Source of the DNA: PALSA-607 sp036510735
Lineage (GTDB): Bacteria; Actinomycetota; Actinomycetes; Acidothermales; Acidothermaceae
Length of the DNA: 29,918 nt
Direction of reading: 5' to 3'
Assembly: GCA_036510735.1 (NCBI GenBank)
Contig: DATCDK010000020.1
Coordinates: 1 to 29,918, forward strand
Shown: piece by piece, positions 1 to 7,052 of the stretch
Position numbering within the stretch: the stretch's first letter is position 1
Layout: every line of letters starts with the position of its first letter
Translations under genes and position numbers: made by a program
The notes under the pieces: model-generated
Seen by the model: only the letters and a program-made list of their open reading frames with translations
What the model was told of the DNA's origin: nothing
Databases searched by the model: none

Positions 1-119
1 CGGTAGCGGGTGACGAGCTTGCTCACCCAACCCTTGGACACCCCATAGGTGCGGACGACCTCAGCTTGAGTTCGGCCCTCCAACACAACCGCAGTGATCA
101 CCAAACGCGTTTTGCTCAT
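1..119 (-). CDS. IS481-family transposase, N-terminal fragment (cut by window edge)
   Basis: Reading leftwards from an ATG at 117-119, the protein begins MSKTRLVITAVVLEG and continues through a helix-turn-helix (about residues 17-38: TQAEVVRTYGVSKGWVSKLV). This opening is characteristic of actinobacterial IS481-family transposases, in which the HTH binds the element ends and a downstream DDE domain (outside the window) catalyses strand transfer. Only about 39 residues are visible, so whether the element is complete is unknown. Just upstream, at 143-173, are two TTCCTATG copies and an ATAGG/CCTAT palindrome, which may be the element's end. It lies at the edge of a segment rich in broken genes, which fits a transfer or rearrangement boundary. 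Confidence 0.75.
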   Translation of the reverse strand, partial: MSKTRLVITAVVLEGRTQAEVVRTYGVSKGWVSKLVTRY

Positions 120-142
120 CGAGCAGCATCAGCGCACCAGGC

Positions 143-173
143 TTCCTATGACGCGAGAGATAGGTTTCCTATG
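143..173. repeat. Possible IS end: direct repeat and small palindrome
   Basis: TTCCTATG occurs at 143-150 and 166-173, and ATAGG-TTT-CCTAT forms a palindrome at 160-172. The position just upstream of the transposase start suits the terminal inverted repeat or transposase-binding region of the element. The other end is outside the window, so the terminal repeat cannot be confirmed. Confidence 0.35.
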
Positions 174-195
174 TCCTGATGCAGAACACTGCCGC

Positions 196-220
196 GGGCA
201 TTGCCGGGGGCATTGCCGGG
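196..220. repeat. Two-copy 12-bp tandem repeat
   Basis: The 13-mer gggcattgccggg occurs twice, at 196-208 and 208-220, sharing one base (12-bp period). It sits in the non-coding gap between the IS end and the next ORF. The rest of 174-276 shows nothing recognisable. Confidence 0.6.
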
Positions 221-276
221 GCACCCTGCCGTCGAGGCTCCTCCACGATTGCCGGCTGGCCGTGTGGATAACTCAG

Positions 277-654
277 ATGTCCCCGGCGAATCGTCCATAC
301 GATCCGGCTATGCCAAGTGAACAAATGGGCTACGACTTCAATGTCGATGCCAATGGTTTCCTGACGAAACGGGTAGTGCTCGGCGGCCAAGACGTGATCA
401 TCCACTACGCCGATATGCCGGAGTCGGACATCACCACAGTCAAAGGCCTCCGGTGCACCACGGCGCTCCGCACGGTGATTGACATCGCGTCGGGGATCGA
501 CGCACCGGAACTCGACGTGATCGTCCGAGATTTCCTCAAGCGGAGGCTGTTCAGCCGAAAGGAGGCCATCGCCAGGATCGCCGAGCCCGACATGCTGAAC
601 CATCCAGGCGCCCAATTGCTCCGGCAGGCACTCGTGCGAAGCGGAGGCTCCTGA
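277..654 (+). CDS. Hypothetical protein, resembles the C-terminal part of AbiEi-type antitoxin proteins (probably truncated)
   Basis: About 125 residues if translation begins at ATG 277, or 114 from ATG 310; neither has a clear ribosome binding site. The segment GLRCTTALRTVIDIASG, followed by a helical stretch (LDVIVRDFLKRRLFSRKEAIARI), resembles the central and C-terminal part of actinobacterial AbiEi-like antitoxin/DUF559-neighbourhood proteins. These normally carry an N-terminal winged helix of about 60-90 residues. That winged helix is absent here, and the missing part would lie where the IS end is found. I infer that the IS arrival or a deletion removed the 5' end and that this is a remnant. 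The reading frame stays open leftwards into the IS antisense sequence, which should not be taken as coding. The family assignment is tentative. Confidence 0.45.
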   Translation: MSPANRPYDPAMPSEQMGYDFNVDANGFLTKRVVLGGQDVIIHYADMPESDITTVKGLRCTTALRTVIDIASGIDAPELDVIVRDFLKRRLFSRKEAIARIAEPDMLNHPGAQLLRQALVRSGGS

Positions 655-691
655 TCGCCGCCAGCGAGGCGGATTTTGCGAGGCTGGGCCG

Positions 692-934
692 ATGGCAACC
701 TTGGTGATTCGAGACCTTCGCGACGACGTGAAGGCGAGGCTGCGGATTCAAGCTGCTGGACACGGCCATTCGATGGAAGCGGAGGCCCGTGCGTTACTGA
801 CTACTGCACTGGTCGGATGGCGGATCGAAAGCCTGGGAACCTACATCCACGAGCAATTCGCCGCCATCGGCGGAGGGGAACTTGCCACGCTCCCTCGCGA
901 CGAGCCCGCTCGCGCAGTGCGGTTCGGCAAGTGA
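692..934 (+). CDS. FitA/VapB-like ribbon-helix-helix antitoxin
   Basis: An 80-residue protein beginning MATLVIRDLRDDVKARLRIQAAGHG. This is the classic FitA-type start: a beta strand (TLVIRDL) that pairs in the RHH dimer to contact DNA, then two helices (DDVKARLRIQAA and SMEAEARALLTTAL). The C-terminal tail, with ELATLPRDEPARAVRF, would thread into the toxin active site. The length is normal for the family. Its stop TGA overlaps the toxin GTG start (GTGA at 931-934), the usual translational coupling of type II modules. The antitoxin looks intact although the toxin beside it is broken, so it may persist only as an orphan DNA-binding protein or as decaying remnant. Confidence 0.85.
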   Translation: MATLVIRDLRDDVKARLRIQAAGHGHSMEAEARALLTTALVGWRIESLGTYIHEQFAAIGGGELATLPRDEPARAVRFGK

Positions 935-1358
935 TTGTGCTGGCCACCGATGTCGTGTCCGAGTTGGCTCGGCCCACCCGGCAGGCGAAGTGATCGACTA
1001 GGTGGATTCACAGGACTCTGCGAATCTTGTGATCACCGCTGTGACGGCGGGCGAGATCCGCGCCGGTGTGGCCTTGCTTCCGGCTGGCCGCCGACGGCGA
1101 CAGATCGCAAAGCGCATGGAGGCGCTGATCACGGAAACATTCGCCGGCTACGCCTTGGCGTTCGATGTCGATTCCACCGAGTACTACGCGAACGTCGTTG
1201 CGATGCGCACCCGTGCCGGACGGCCGATCAGTGGTTTTGACGCACAGATTGCCGCCGTCTGCGCGCAGCATGGCGCCACTCTGGCGACGCGCAACCTCGA
1301 CGACTTCGACGGGCTGGAGCTGGATCTCATCAATCCCTGGAACCATCACCCTCACTAG
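931..1358 (+). pseudogene. FitB/VapC-like PIN-domain toxin, inactivated
   Basis: The frame from GTG 931 reads MIVLATDVVSELARP, where functional FitB/VapC proteins have MIVLDTNVVSELxRP, and it stops at TGA 991-993 after 20 residues. Homology resumes in another frame: GEVID, then TAG (999-1001) where the family has Trp (TGG), then VDSQDSANLVITAVTAGEIRAG and on to a normal PIN C-terminus (GFDAQIAAVCAQHGATLATRNLDDF). There are thus three lesions: loss of the first catalytic Asp (D to A), a frameshift near 981-990, and an amber codon. Later acidic residues (E in TAGEIRAG, D in GFDAQIA) are kept. Restart at GTG 1002 would give a 118-residue product lacking the first strand and catalytic Asp, so no ribonuclease activity is expected. 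Confidence 0.85.
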
Positions 1359-1413
1359 ACAAGCCGACGCTCGGGGCGTTCGGGTGGCACCGCGCGAGAG
1401 TCAGCCCGCGCTT

Positions 1414-1791
1414 TCAGACGTCAGCGCGTACCCCTGATAGGTACGCAGCCAAGTTGGCCGGTACTCCGAGGACGAGACTGTGCTCAGCGTGACTCAGCCG
1501 AAGCCCACGAGGATCCCACGCCATCGTCCAGCCCCTGCAGTCGATGAAGTGCTGGATTGACTCAAGCAACGCCCGTTCCCGATCCTCGCGAGTCCAGTCC
1601 GGCAAGTTGCTCTCAATGGCGACTCGCTGCGCGAGCGTGCGCGCGTCGGACGTCGCGAGATCGTCGAGCTTGGCATCGATCGAGAGCACGACCGGGGCGA
1701 GATAGAGATCTGAGACGTCGTGGGGCAGGTTGCGCACGGAAACTCCTAGGTGCGATGCGGCGGTTGTCGTCGCTGTGCCTCCAATGCTCAT
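1414..1791 (-). CDS. Hypothetical protein, 125 residues
   Basis: I do not recognise a named domain. The start ATG at 1789-1791 gives MSIGGTATTTAASHLGVSVR; a GTG at 1833 would add 14 residues and overlap nothing important. The protein is soluble and acidic to neutral, with no membrane segment or signal peptide. A mixed alpha/beta first half (VSDLYLAPVVLSIDAKLDDLA) is followed by a helical middle (DWTREDRERALLESIQHFI) and a short beta-rich end (WTMAWDPRGLRLSHAEHSLVLGV). It lies 79 bp downstream of the broken ATPase on the same strand, in the decaying accessory segment. The uninterrupted frame and normal codon use suggest a real gene. No function is assigned. Confidence 0.55.
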   Translation of the reverse strand: MSIGGTATTTAASHLGVSVRNLPHDVSDLYLAPVVLSIDAKLDDLATSDARTLAQRVAIESNLPDWTREDRERALLESIQHFIDCRGWTMAWDPRGLRLSHAEHSLVLGVPANLAAYLSGVRADV

Positions 1792-1870
1792 GCGAAGTGA
1801 TGTCGGCAGGCAGGGTAGGAGGTCCTCGATCACCCGGACGTTCGGCGTGGTCCGCGGAGCGTCGCATCAT

Positions 1871-3116
1871 TTATGGGGCTAACAGCGCCGGAATCACGGC
1901 GATTCCGTCGCTGCGGCGGTACGCGTACGGGCTGGTCGTGATGACCGCGGCGTCGAGCAAGTCGCCGCCGATTCGTTCGCGCAGCCGATGCAGATGGCGA
2001 ACGTCTTTGTCCCCTACCGTCGGCGCCAACTTCACCTCGAGGGCCTAGCACACGGCCCGCCGGCCCTTCAACGATGAGGTCAACTTCGTGGTCACCGTTG
2101 CGGGTGCGCAAATGGCTGACCGACGCTTCGGCTGCCTGCGCGTAAACGCGAACGTCGAGAGCAACCAGCGACTCGAAAAGGCCGCCGACCACTGGCTCCG
2201 GCCGCCCGAACGTTGGCGTCTGATCAGGTGCGCGCAGGAGTGTGTCGCGTGTCAGATTCAGCAGCCTCGCCGCAAGCGCCGGATCCGCAAGGTGGTGCTT
2301 CGGTGCCTGAGCAAGCCTGGTGAAGGCGTTTCCCGTCGGCGCCCACGCGGGCAGCGGATCGAGCAGCCCACAGCTGTGTCAAGACATCGCGGTACCCGAT
2401 CGTTGTGGTCTTCGCTGGTTTGTCGGAGTCGCCCGGAGTCGCGGCGTCCAAGATCGAGTTGTATGACGCAGTTGTGCCAGCTGCGGCCGCATAGGCGCGA
2501 AGCCACCCAAGCAGCGAGGCTGGTCGGCGAACAAGATGCCCCTGATCGGGGAAGTCATGCTCTACGACGCGGCTGATGTATCCGTCGAGCTGGGCGTGTG
2601 CTGCGCGCGCCGACAATGTCCGGATGCCGGGAATCCGGACTGAACTATTTCCTCGACGTAGGTCTCGAGCCCAACGTCTGTTGTACCAACGACTTCCTCG
2701 CGATCGCCCTTCAGCAGTGTTCGCAGGCTGACCGTCTGTGCTGTGATCCCACGTTCGGCAAGCGACATCGGACGCATGCGCAGCGTGACGATACGCCCGG
2801 CACCTGAGGGCGTAGTTGCGGTCGCGGTGGCACTGCCTGTCAGCAGGAACCGTCCGGGCGGCGCGCCATCGTCGACCGCACGGCGCACCTGGTCCCAGAT
2901 CTGCGGCAAGCGCTGCCACTCGTCGAACAACACCGTGCCCGGACTCGACATGAACGCGGCTGAGTTCGCAGACAGCAAGGCCAGCTGAATCTCGTCGTCC
3001 AGTTCAAGGATCGTCGTCGAACGACGCCGCGCCGTCTCGGTCTTCCCGACGCCTTTGCAGCCCTCAATGCTGATCGCAGGCAGCGAAGGCCCCGTTAGCA
3101 GACAACGAGAGCTACC
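1871..3116 (-). pseudogene. AAA_14/DUF4143 ATP-binding protein, broken by three frameshifts
   Basis: Stitching three frames recovers an actinobacterial AAA ATPase. Near 3070-3040 is a Walker A (GCKGVGKTETA), then a Walker B-like strand (TVLFDEWQRLP), the sensor stretch FLLTGSATA, the RMRPMSLAERG motif and YVEEIVQSGFP. A one-base loss near 2630 shifts to GIRTLSARAAHAQLDGYISR and on to YRDVLTQLW. An extra base near 2368 shifts to LLDPLPAWAP, then the DUF4143 core (GGLFESLVALDVRVYAQAAEA, HEVDLIVEG). An extra base near 2042 shifts to ALEVKLAPTVGDKDV, ending at TAA 1871-1873. No start codon is visible ahead of the Walker A, and the reading abuts the 3' end of the ABC permease gene, so the 5' end is probably deleted. 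Such proteins are predicted ATPases of uncertain role. Confidence 0.8.
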
Positions 3117-3125
3117 GTTAGCAGA
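3092..3125. repeat. 11-bp direct repeat at the junction of ABC permease and ATPase pseudogene
   Basis: ccgttagcaga occurs at 3092-3102 and 3115-3125, a 23-bp period. It lies exactly between the permease stop codon (3131-3133) and the start of ATPase homology. A short duplication at this point suits a deletion or insertion scar that removed the ATPase start. Confidence 0.6.
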
Positions 3126-3130
3126 GGAGC

Positions 3131-3955
3131 TCAGGCATCGCGCCGCTTGAGCATGATTGCGCCGGCGATCAGTGCGACCACCGCGTACAGGGCGGTAACA
3201 CCGATCCCTACCCACGGGCTCAGCTGTGTCGGGTCGAAGTCCCTAGTTAGCAGGATCTGCGTTCCGGCGTTGAGCGGCAGGTACTTGCTCACGTCGTTCG
3301 AGTACGGCTCGGGCAACGCAGCCGCAAGGATCGGCGCGACGAGGACGATGCCGAAGAGCGTGGCGATCGCACCAGCAGTGTTGCGGATCAGGAAACCGAG
3401 GCCGACCGCGAGCAAGCCAATCAGCGTCAGGTAGATCGCGCCACCCCCGATTGCGCGTATCGCGTCGTGCGTACCAAGCGACGCCTGTTGGTGCGTGCTG
3501 GCTTGTGCCTGCTGGCCCAACAGGAACGCAGCCAGGGTCGACGCCAACGACACGACGAACACGACGACGCCAAAGACTAACGCTTTGGCGACGAGCACAG
3601 GTTGCCGATGCGGGACAGCCGCCAACGACGAGCGGATCATGCCGGTGCTGTACTCGCCGGTAATGACGAGGACACCGAGGACACCGATCGCCAGCTGCGC
3701 CAGGAAGATACCGCGCAGGCTTACCTGCGTTGCGTCCAAGCTGATCTGTCCACCCGGGCCGTTCCCTTGTTCGACTCGACTAGTGTGAATGGCGCTGAAC
3801 AACGTGCCGAGGCCAACGATCATGACAACGGCCGCCAACAGGCTGAACCAAGTCGAGCGCAGCGAGCGGATCTTGATCCACTCCGACTTGATCACGCCGG
3901 CCTGGGTGATCCGTGCCGCCCCCACGTCGCTGCGGGCAATGGTCGTGGCCGTCAT
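3131..3955 (-). CDS. ABC-2 type transporter permease
   Basis: A 274-residue integral membrane protein, the membrane half of an ABC exporter. After a cytoplasmic start with the typical VIKSEWIKIRSLRSTW stretch, about six hydrophobic helices can be read: FSLLAAVVMIVGLGTLF; LAQLAIGVLGVLVITGEY; a helix around ALVFGVVVFVVSLASTLAAFLL; AIYLTLIGLLAVGLGFLI; AIATLFGIVLVAPILAAAL; and a C-terminal VGIGVTALYAVVALIAGAIML ending KRRDA. TGEYSTGMIRSSLAA is a conserved loop in this BcrB/NatB-like group. Its ATG overlaps the stop of the ATPase gene (3952-3955), so the two are translated together. The substrate cannot be told; antibiotics, peptides and lipids are all transported by relatives. Confidence 0.88.
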   Translation of the reverse strand: MTATTIARSDVGAARITQAGVIKSEWIKIRSLRSTWFSLLAAVVMIVGLGTLFSAIHTSRVEQGNGPGGQISLDATQVSLRGIFLAQLAIGVLGVLVITGEYSTGMIRSSLAAVPHRQPVLVAKALVFGVVVFVVSLASTLAAFLLGQQAQASTHQQASLGTHDAIRAIGGGAIYLTLIGLLAVGLGFLIRNTAGAIATLFGIVLVAPILAAALPEPYSNDVSKYLPLNAGTQILLTRDFDPTQLSPWVGIGVTALYAVVALIAGAIMLKRRDA

Positions 3956-4917
3956 AGCGCTCCCCCAAATGCACTCGGCGCAAGTTCCGCACCGCTCAGT
4001 TCATTGCCGTGAAACTCGACGGCATCGCGGGTGATCTCCATGAACGCCTCTTCCAGAGTCGCCTGCTGCGGCGTCAACTCGATGAGCGGGATGGCTTCGC
4101 GTGCGGCAACGAGTCCGATCGCGGCACTGTCCATTCCGCTCACTTGCAAGAGATCGGGAGACAGTCTCTGGACGTTGGCCGCGGCGCTGATGAGCAGCGA
4201 CCCCAAGCGGTCCGCCTCGGTGGTGCGCACCATGACCACGCCATTGCCCGCGCCGCGGATCACTTCCGCCACGCTGCCTGACGCGATGAGCTTCCCGCGT
4301 CCGACGACGATCACCTCGCTGGCCGTTACTGCCATCTCACTCATCAGGTGTGACGACACGAATACCGTGCGACCTTCAGCTGCGAGCGCCTTCAACAGGT
4401 TGCGGATCCACAAGATGCCCTCTGGGTCCAAACCATTGACCGGCTCGTCGAGCAGCAGCACGCCTGGGTCACCAAGAAGTGCCGACGCGATACCAAGCCG
4501 CTGCCCCATGCCGAGGGAGAACCCGCCGACGCGCTTACCTGCAACGTCCTCGAGGCCGACGAGCCCGATCATCTCGTCGACCCGTTTGCGTGGGACGCGG
4601 TTCGTCGCTGCCATCGCGAGCAAGTGATTGCGCGCCGAGCGACCGGTGTGCACCGCGCGAGCTTCCAAGAGTGCACCAACTTCGTGCAATGGCGCCGCAA
4701 AGTCGAGGTAAGACTTGCCGTTGATCAGCGAACGGCCGGCCGTCGGCCGATCGAGGCCCAGCAGCAGCCGCATCGTGGTCGACTTGCCCGAACCGTTCGG
4801 GCCCAAAAACCCAGTAACGAAGCCGGGTCTGACCTCAAAGCTGAGGTCATCAACCGCAGTCTTCGATCCATAGCGCTTCGTCAGCGCTTGTGCCTCGATC
4901 ACACCGCATACACCCAT
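3952..4917 (-). CDS. ABC transporter ATP-binding protein (BcrA/DRR-like exporter)
   Basis: The 321-residue nucleotide-binding subunit of the exporter. It has Walker A GPNGSGKST (residues 39-47), an ABC signature reading FSLGMGQR (133-140, with Leu and Gly in place of the usual GG-K), Walker B LLLDEP followed by the D-loop NGLDPEG (154-167), and the switch His in SSHLMSEM (H190). A C-terminal domain of about 100 residues is typical of the BcrA type. The start is uncertain: ATG 4917 is used here, but GTG 4902 would give the more family-like opening MIEAQALTKRYG. The 208 bp upstream must hold its promoter, but I see no convincing hexamers there. It works with the overlapping permease gene; the substrate is unknown. 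Confidence 0.9.
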   Translation of the reverse strand: MGVCGVIEAQALTKRYGSKTAVDDLSFEVRPGFVTGFLGPNGSGKSTTMRLLLGLDRPTAGRSLINGKSYLDFAAPLHEVGALLEARAVHTGRSARNHLLAMAATNRVPRKRVDEMIGLVGLEDVAGKRVGGFSLGMGQRLGIASALLGDPGVLLLDEPVNGLDPEGILWIRNLLKALAAEGRTVFVSSHLMSEMAVTASEVIVVGRGKLIASGSVAEVIRGAGNGVVMVRTTEADRLGSLLISAAANVQRLSPDLLQVSGMDSAAIGLVAAREAIPLIELTPQQATLEEAFMEITRDAVEFHGNELSGAELAPSAFGGAL

Positions 4918-5125
4918 CTGGATTCGAGAAGCTCCGACTTAACACGGACGCTACTGACGACTGCATCGAAGCCGTGCACGGTCCACAGCAAGCTCACAGG
5001 TGCACTGCCAACCGATTGCTCCGCACACCGCATCATCGGCGAATGCACGAGGGCGGCACATCAGTGATGACCCTGACCGCAACCCTGAATCGTGCGGCGC
5101 GAACCCCCACCGTCCAGCGTGCAGC

Positions 5126-6007
5126 TCAGCCCTTGACGGCGCCGGTCAGCCCGGCGATGATCCGCCGCTCTGCAATGACGAAGAAGGCCAGCGTCGGCAC
5201 CATCGACAAGAAGGTGAAGGCGAACACCCGTGCGGTGTCCTGGGAGTACTGCGACTGGAAGGTCGCAACGCCGAGCGGCAGGGTGAAGTCATTCAGATTG
5301 TTGAACGCCAGCAGCGGCAGGATGAAGAAGTTCCAGCTGGTCACGAACGCCAAGATGGAGACCGTCGTCAAGGCCGGGCCGGACAACGGCAGCAGGATTC
5401 GCCAGAAGAAGCCCAGTTTGCTCGTGCCATCGACGACGGCTGCGTCTTCGAGTTCAGCGGGGATCGCGCGCATGAAGGGTCGCAGGATCAGGATGGTGAC
5501 GGAAAGCGAGAACGCGGCTTCCGGTATCGCGACGCCGAACTTGTTCTCCAGCATTCCGAGGTCCCGTAACACCAAGTAGAGCGGCAGTGATGCGACGGTC
5601 AGCGGAAACAGCAGGCCGATCGTGAAAAACGCGTACACGGCCTCACGGCCCCTGAAGTTGTAGCGCGAGAGCGCGAACGCCGCCATCGAGCCGAGCCCGA
5701 CGGCGAGCACCGTCGCAACGAGTGCGATCTCGGCACTGTTGGCGAGAAACTTCCAGAACGCGGAGGACGTCAAGATAATCCGGTAGTTGGCCCAAATCCA
5801 TGGATGCGGCAAGCCGGTGGGCGACTGGTTGATCTGGGCTGTGGTGCGAAAACCGCCGATGAAGATGAAGAGCATCGGCACCAACGTCAGGACGACGATG
5901 ACGACGCCGGCGAAATAGGCGAGCGCGGTGGTGATCGGCGACTGCGATCGCCGCGGCTTCGGCGGTCGCGTCCGCAAGATCGGATTCGCTGCGGCGAGCT
6001 GTGTCAT
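5126..6007 (-). CDS. Carbohydrate ABC transporter permease, MalG type
   Basis: A 293-residue inner membrane permease. ATG 6005-6007 (MTQLAAANPILRTR) overlaps the stop of the MalF-type gene by 4 bases. Six membrane helices are visible, starting with TALAYFAGVVIVVLTLVPMLF and then ANSAEIALVATVLAVGLGSM. The ATPase-contacting EAA loop reads ELEDAAVVDGTSKLGFFWRI, followed by LLPLSGPALTTVSI; its Gly is kept. The ending AERRIIAGLTGAVKG is the standard C-terminus of the sugar MalG family. It forms the channel with the MalF-type subunit for oligosaccharide uptake. No ATPase gene is present in the operon, so a shared MsiK-like ATPase encoded elsewhere is expected, as known for Streptomyces sugar importers. 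Confidence 0.93.
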   Translation of the reverse strand: MTQLAAANPILRTRPPKPRRSQSPITTALAYFAGVVIVVLTLVPMLFIFIGGFRTTAQINQSPTGLPHPWIWANYRIILTSSAFWKFLANSAEIALVATVLAVGLGSMAAFALSRYNFRGREAVYAFFTIGLLFPLTVASLPLYLVLRDLGMLENKFGVAIPEAAFSLSVTILILRPFMRAIPAELEDAAVVDGTSKLGFFWRILLPLSGPALTTVSILAFVTSWNFFILPLLAFNNLNDFTLPLGVATFQSQYSQDTARVFAFTFLSMVPTLAFFVIAERRIIAGLTGAVKG

Positions 6008-7011
6008 CGGACCATCCCCGTCAAGGCGCCCCTGGTGTCGCGTCGCAATGCGAACCGCTGGTAGAGCAACGCGAACACGAAGCAAATAATGAAGAGGATG
6101 ACGGCTACCGCACTGCCATAGCCGAACTCGTAGCTCTGGAAGCCCTTGTCGATGAGGTACGTTGCCATCGTTGTCGACGCTCCGGCGGGTCCGCCCAACG
6201 TCATGATCCACACAATGTCGAACAGCTGAAGTGACCCGATCATGGACAGGAAAATCCAGATGCGGATCGTCGGGCCGAGCAGGGGAAGCGTCACCTGGCG
6301 CGTCGTCTGCCACGGCGAAGCACCGTCGAGCGCCGCGGCCTCGCGTAGCTCGACAGGAATGCCCTGCAGCCCAGCGAGCAACAGCACGATGCCGAAGCCG
6401 ATGTACTTCCAGGTGACGACGACGAACAGCGTGTACAAGACGATGTGGGTGTTCGCGAGCCACGTCGTGATCAGCCCACCGAGGCCCACGTCTTTGAGGA
6501 CGTGATCGACGAAGCCGCCTGGCTGCAACAGCATCAGCCACATCACTGCGGTGACGGCCTCGGAAAGCACGTAGGGAGCGAAGACGACCAGCCGCAAGAA
6601 GCCGCGGCCTCGCATCCGGCGATTGAGCAGCAATGCCAGGCTGATGCTCAGTGGGAGCTGGATGAAGAGCGATAGCAACGCGATTGTGACGTTGTGCATC
6701 ACCGCGTGATCAAAGACGGAGTCCTTGATCGCCCGGCGGTAGTTCGCCAGACCGATTGTGTGACCGAGCGGTCCGAAACCACTCCACTTGAAGAAGCTGT
6801 AGTAGACCGCGACAGCGATCGGGATGAGTACGAACCCGACGAAGAGAATGAACGCGGGCCCGAGCAGTAGTAACAGCTCGAGACGCTGACGCACGCTCGG
6901 CCGTGCCGGAGCACGACCGAGCGCACGAGCATGCTGAGCGGGAGGCGCCGGGTCGCCTTCCCCGGGCAGGGGTTTCGCGGTGCGCGACCCGGCGCGACTC
7001 ACGCTACTCAT
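6004..7011 (-). CDS. Carbohydrate ABC transporter permease, MalF type
   Basis: A 335-residue inner membrane permease with a proline/arginine-rich cytoplasmic N-terminus of about 40 residues. The first helix is LELLLLLGPAFILFVGFVLIPIA, followed by YYSFFKWSGFGP, a typical periplasmic entry of this family. The EAA loop is ELREAAALDGASPWQTTRQV, followed by TLPLLGPTI. The gene starts at ATG 7009-7011, the last of three tandem ATGs created by a 14-bp repeat (see 7009-7052), and ends in an ATGA overlap with the MalG-type gene. It partners that protein in oligosaccharide uptake. The context (GH3 glycosidase and LacI regulator across the divergent promoter) points to a beta-linked di- or oligosaccharide such as xylobiose or cellobiose; this is inference. 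Confidence 0.93.
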   Translation of the reverse strand: MSSVSRAGSRTAKPLPGEGDPAPPAQHARALGRAPARPSVRQRLELLLLLGPAFILFVGFVLIPIAVAVYYSFFKWSGFGPLGHTIGLANYRRAIKDSVFDHAVMHNVTIALLSLFIQLPLSISLALLLNRRMRGRGFLRLVVFAPYVLSEAVTAVMWLMLLQPGGFVDHVLKDVGLGGLITTWLANTHIVLYTLFVVVTWKYIGFGIVLLLAGLQGIPVELREAAALDGASPWQTTRQVTLPLLGPTIRIWIFLSMIGSLQLFDIVWIMTLGGPAGASTTMATYLIDKGFQSYEFGYGSAVAVILFIICFVFALLYQRFALRRDTRGALTGMVR

Positions 7012-7052
7012 TACGGCGTGCTCATTACTGCGTGCTCATTTACTGCGTTGCC
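7009..7052 (-). repeat. 14-bp tandem repeat making two 4-codon mini-ORFs between binding protein and permease genes
   Basis: On the + strand CATTACGGCGTGCT (7009-7022), CATTACTGCGTGCT (7023-7036) and a looser CATTTACTGCGTTGCC (7037-7052) follow each other. Read on the coding strand, the binding-protein stop TAA (7042-7040) is followed at once by ATG AGC ACG CAG TAA (7039-7025, MSTQ), whose stop shares an A with the next ATG: ATG AGC ACG CCG TAA (7025-7011, MSTP). That stop in turn shares an A with the permease ATG at 7011. Each junction is a stop/start pair that could let a ribosome pass on by reinitiation. Confidence 0.8.

Noticed and set aside
1002..1358. Possible intact toxin restarting at GTG 1002
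   Set aside because: It lacks the first beta strand and the catalytic Asp, and no ribosome binding site precedes it, so it is better read as the tail of a pseudogene.
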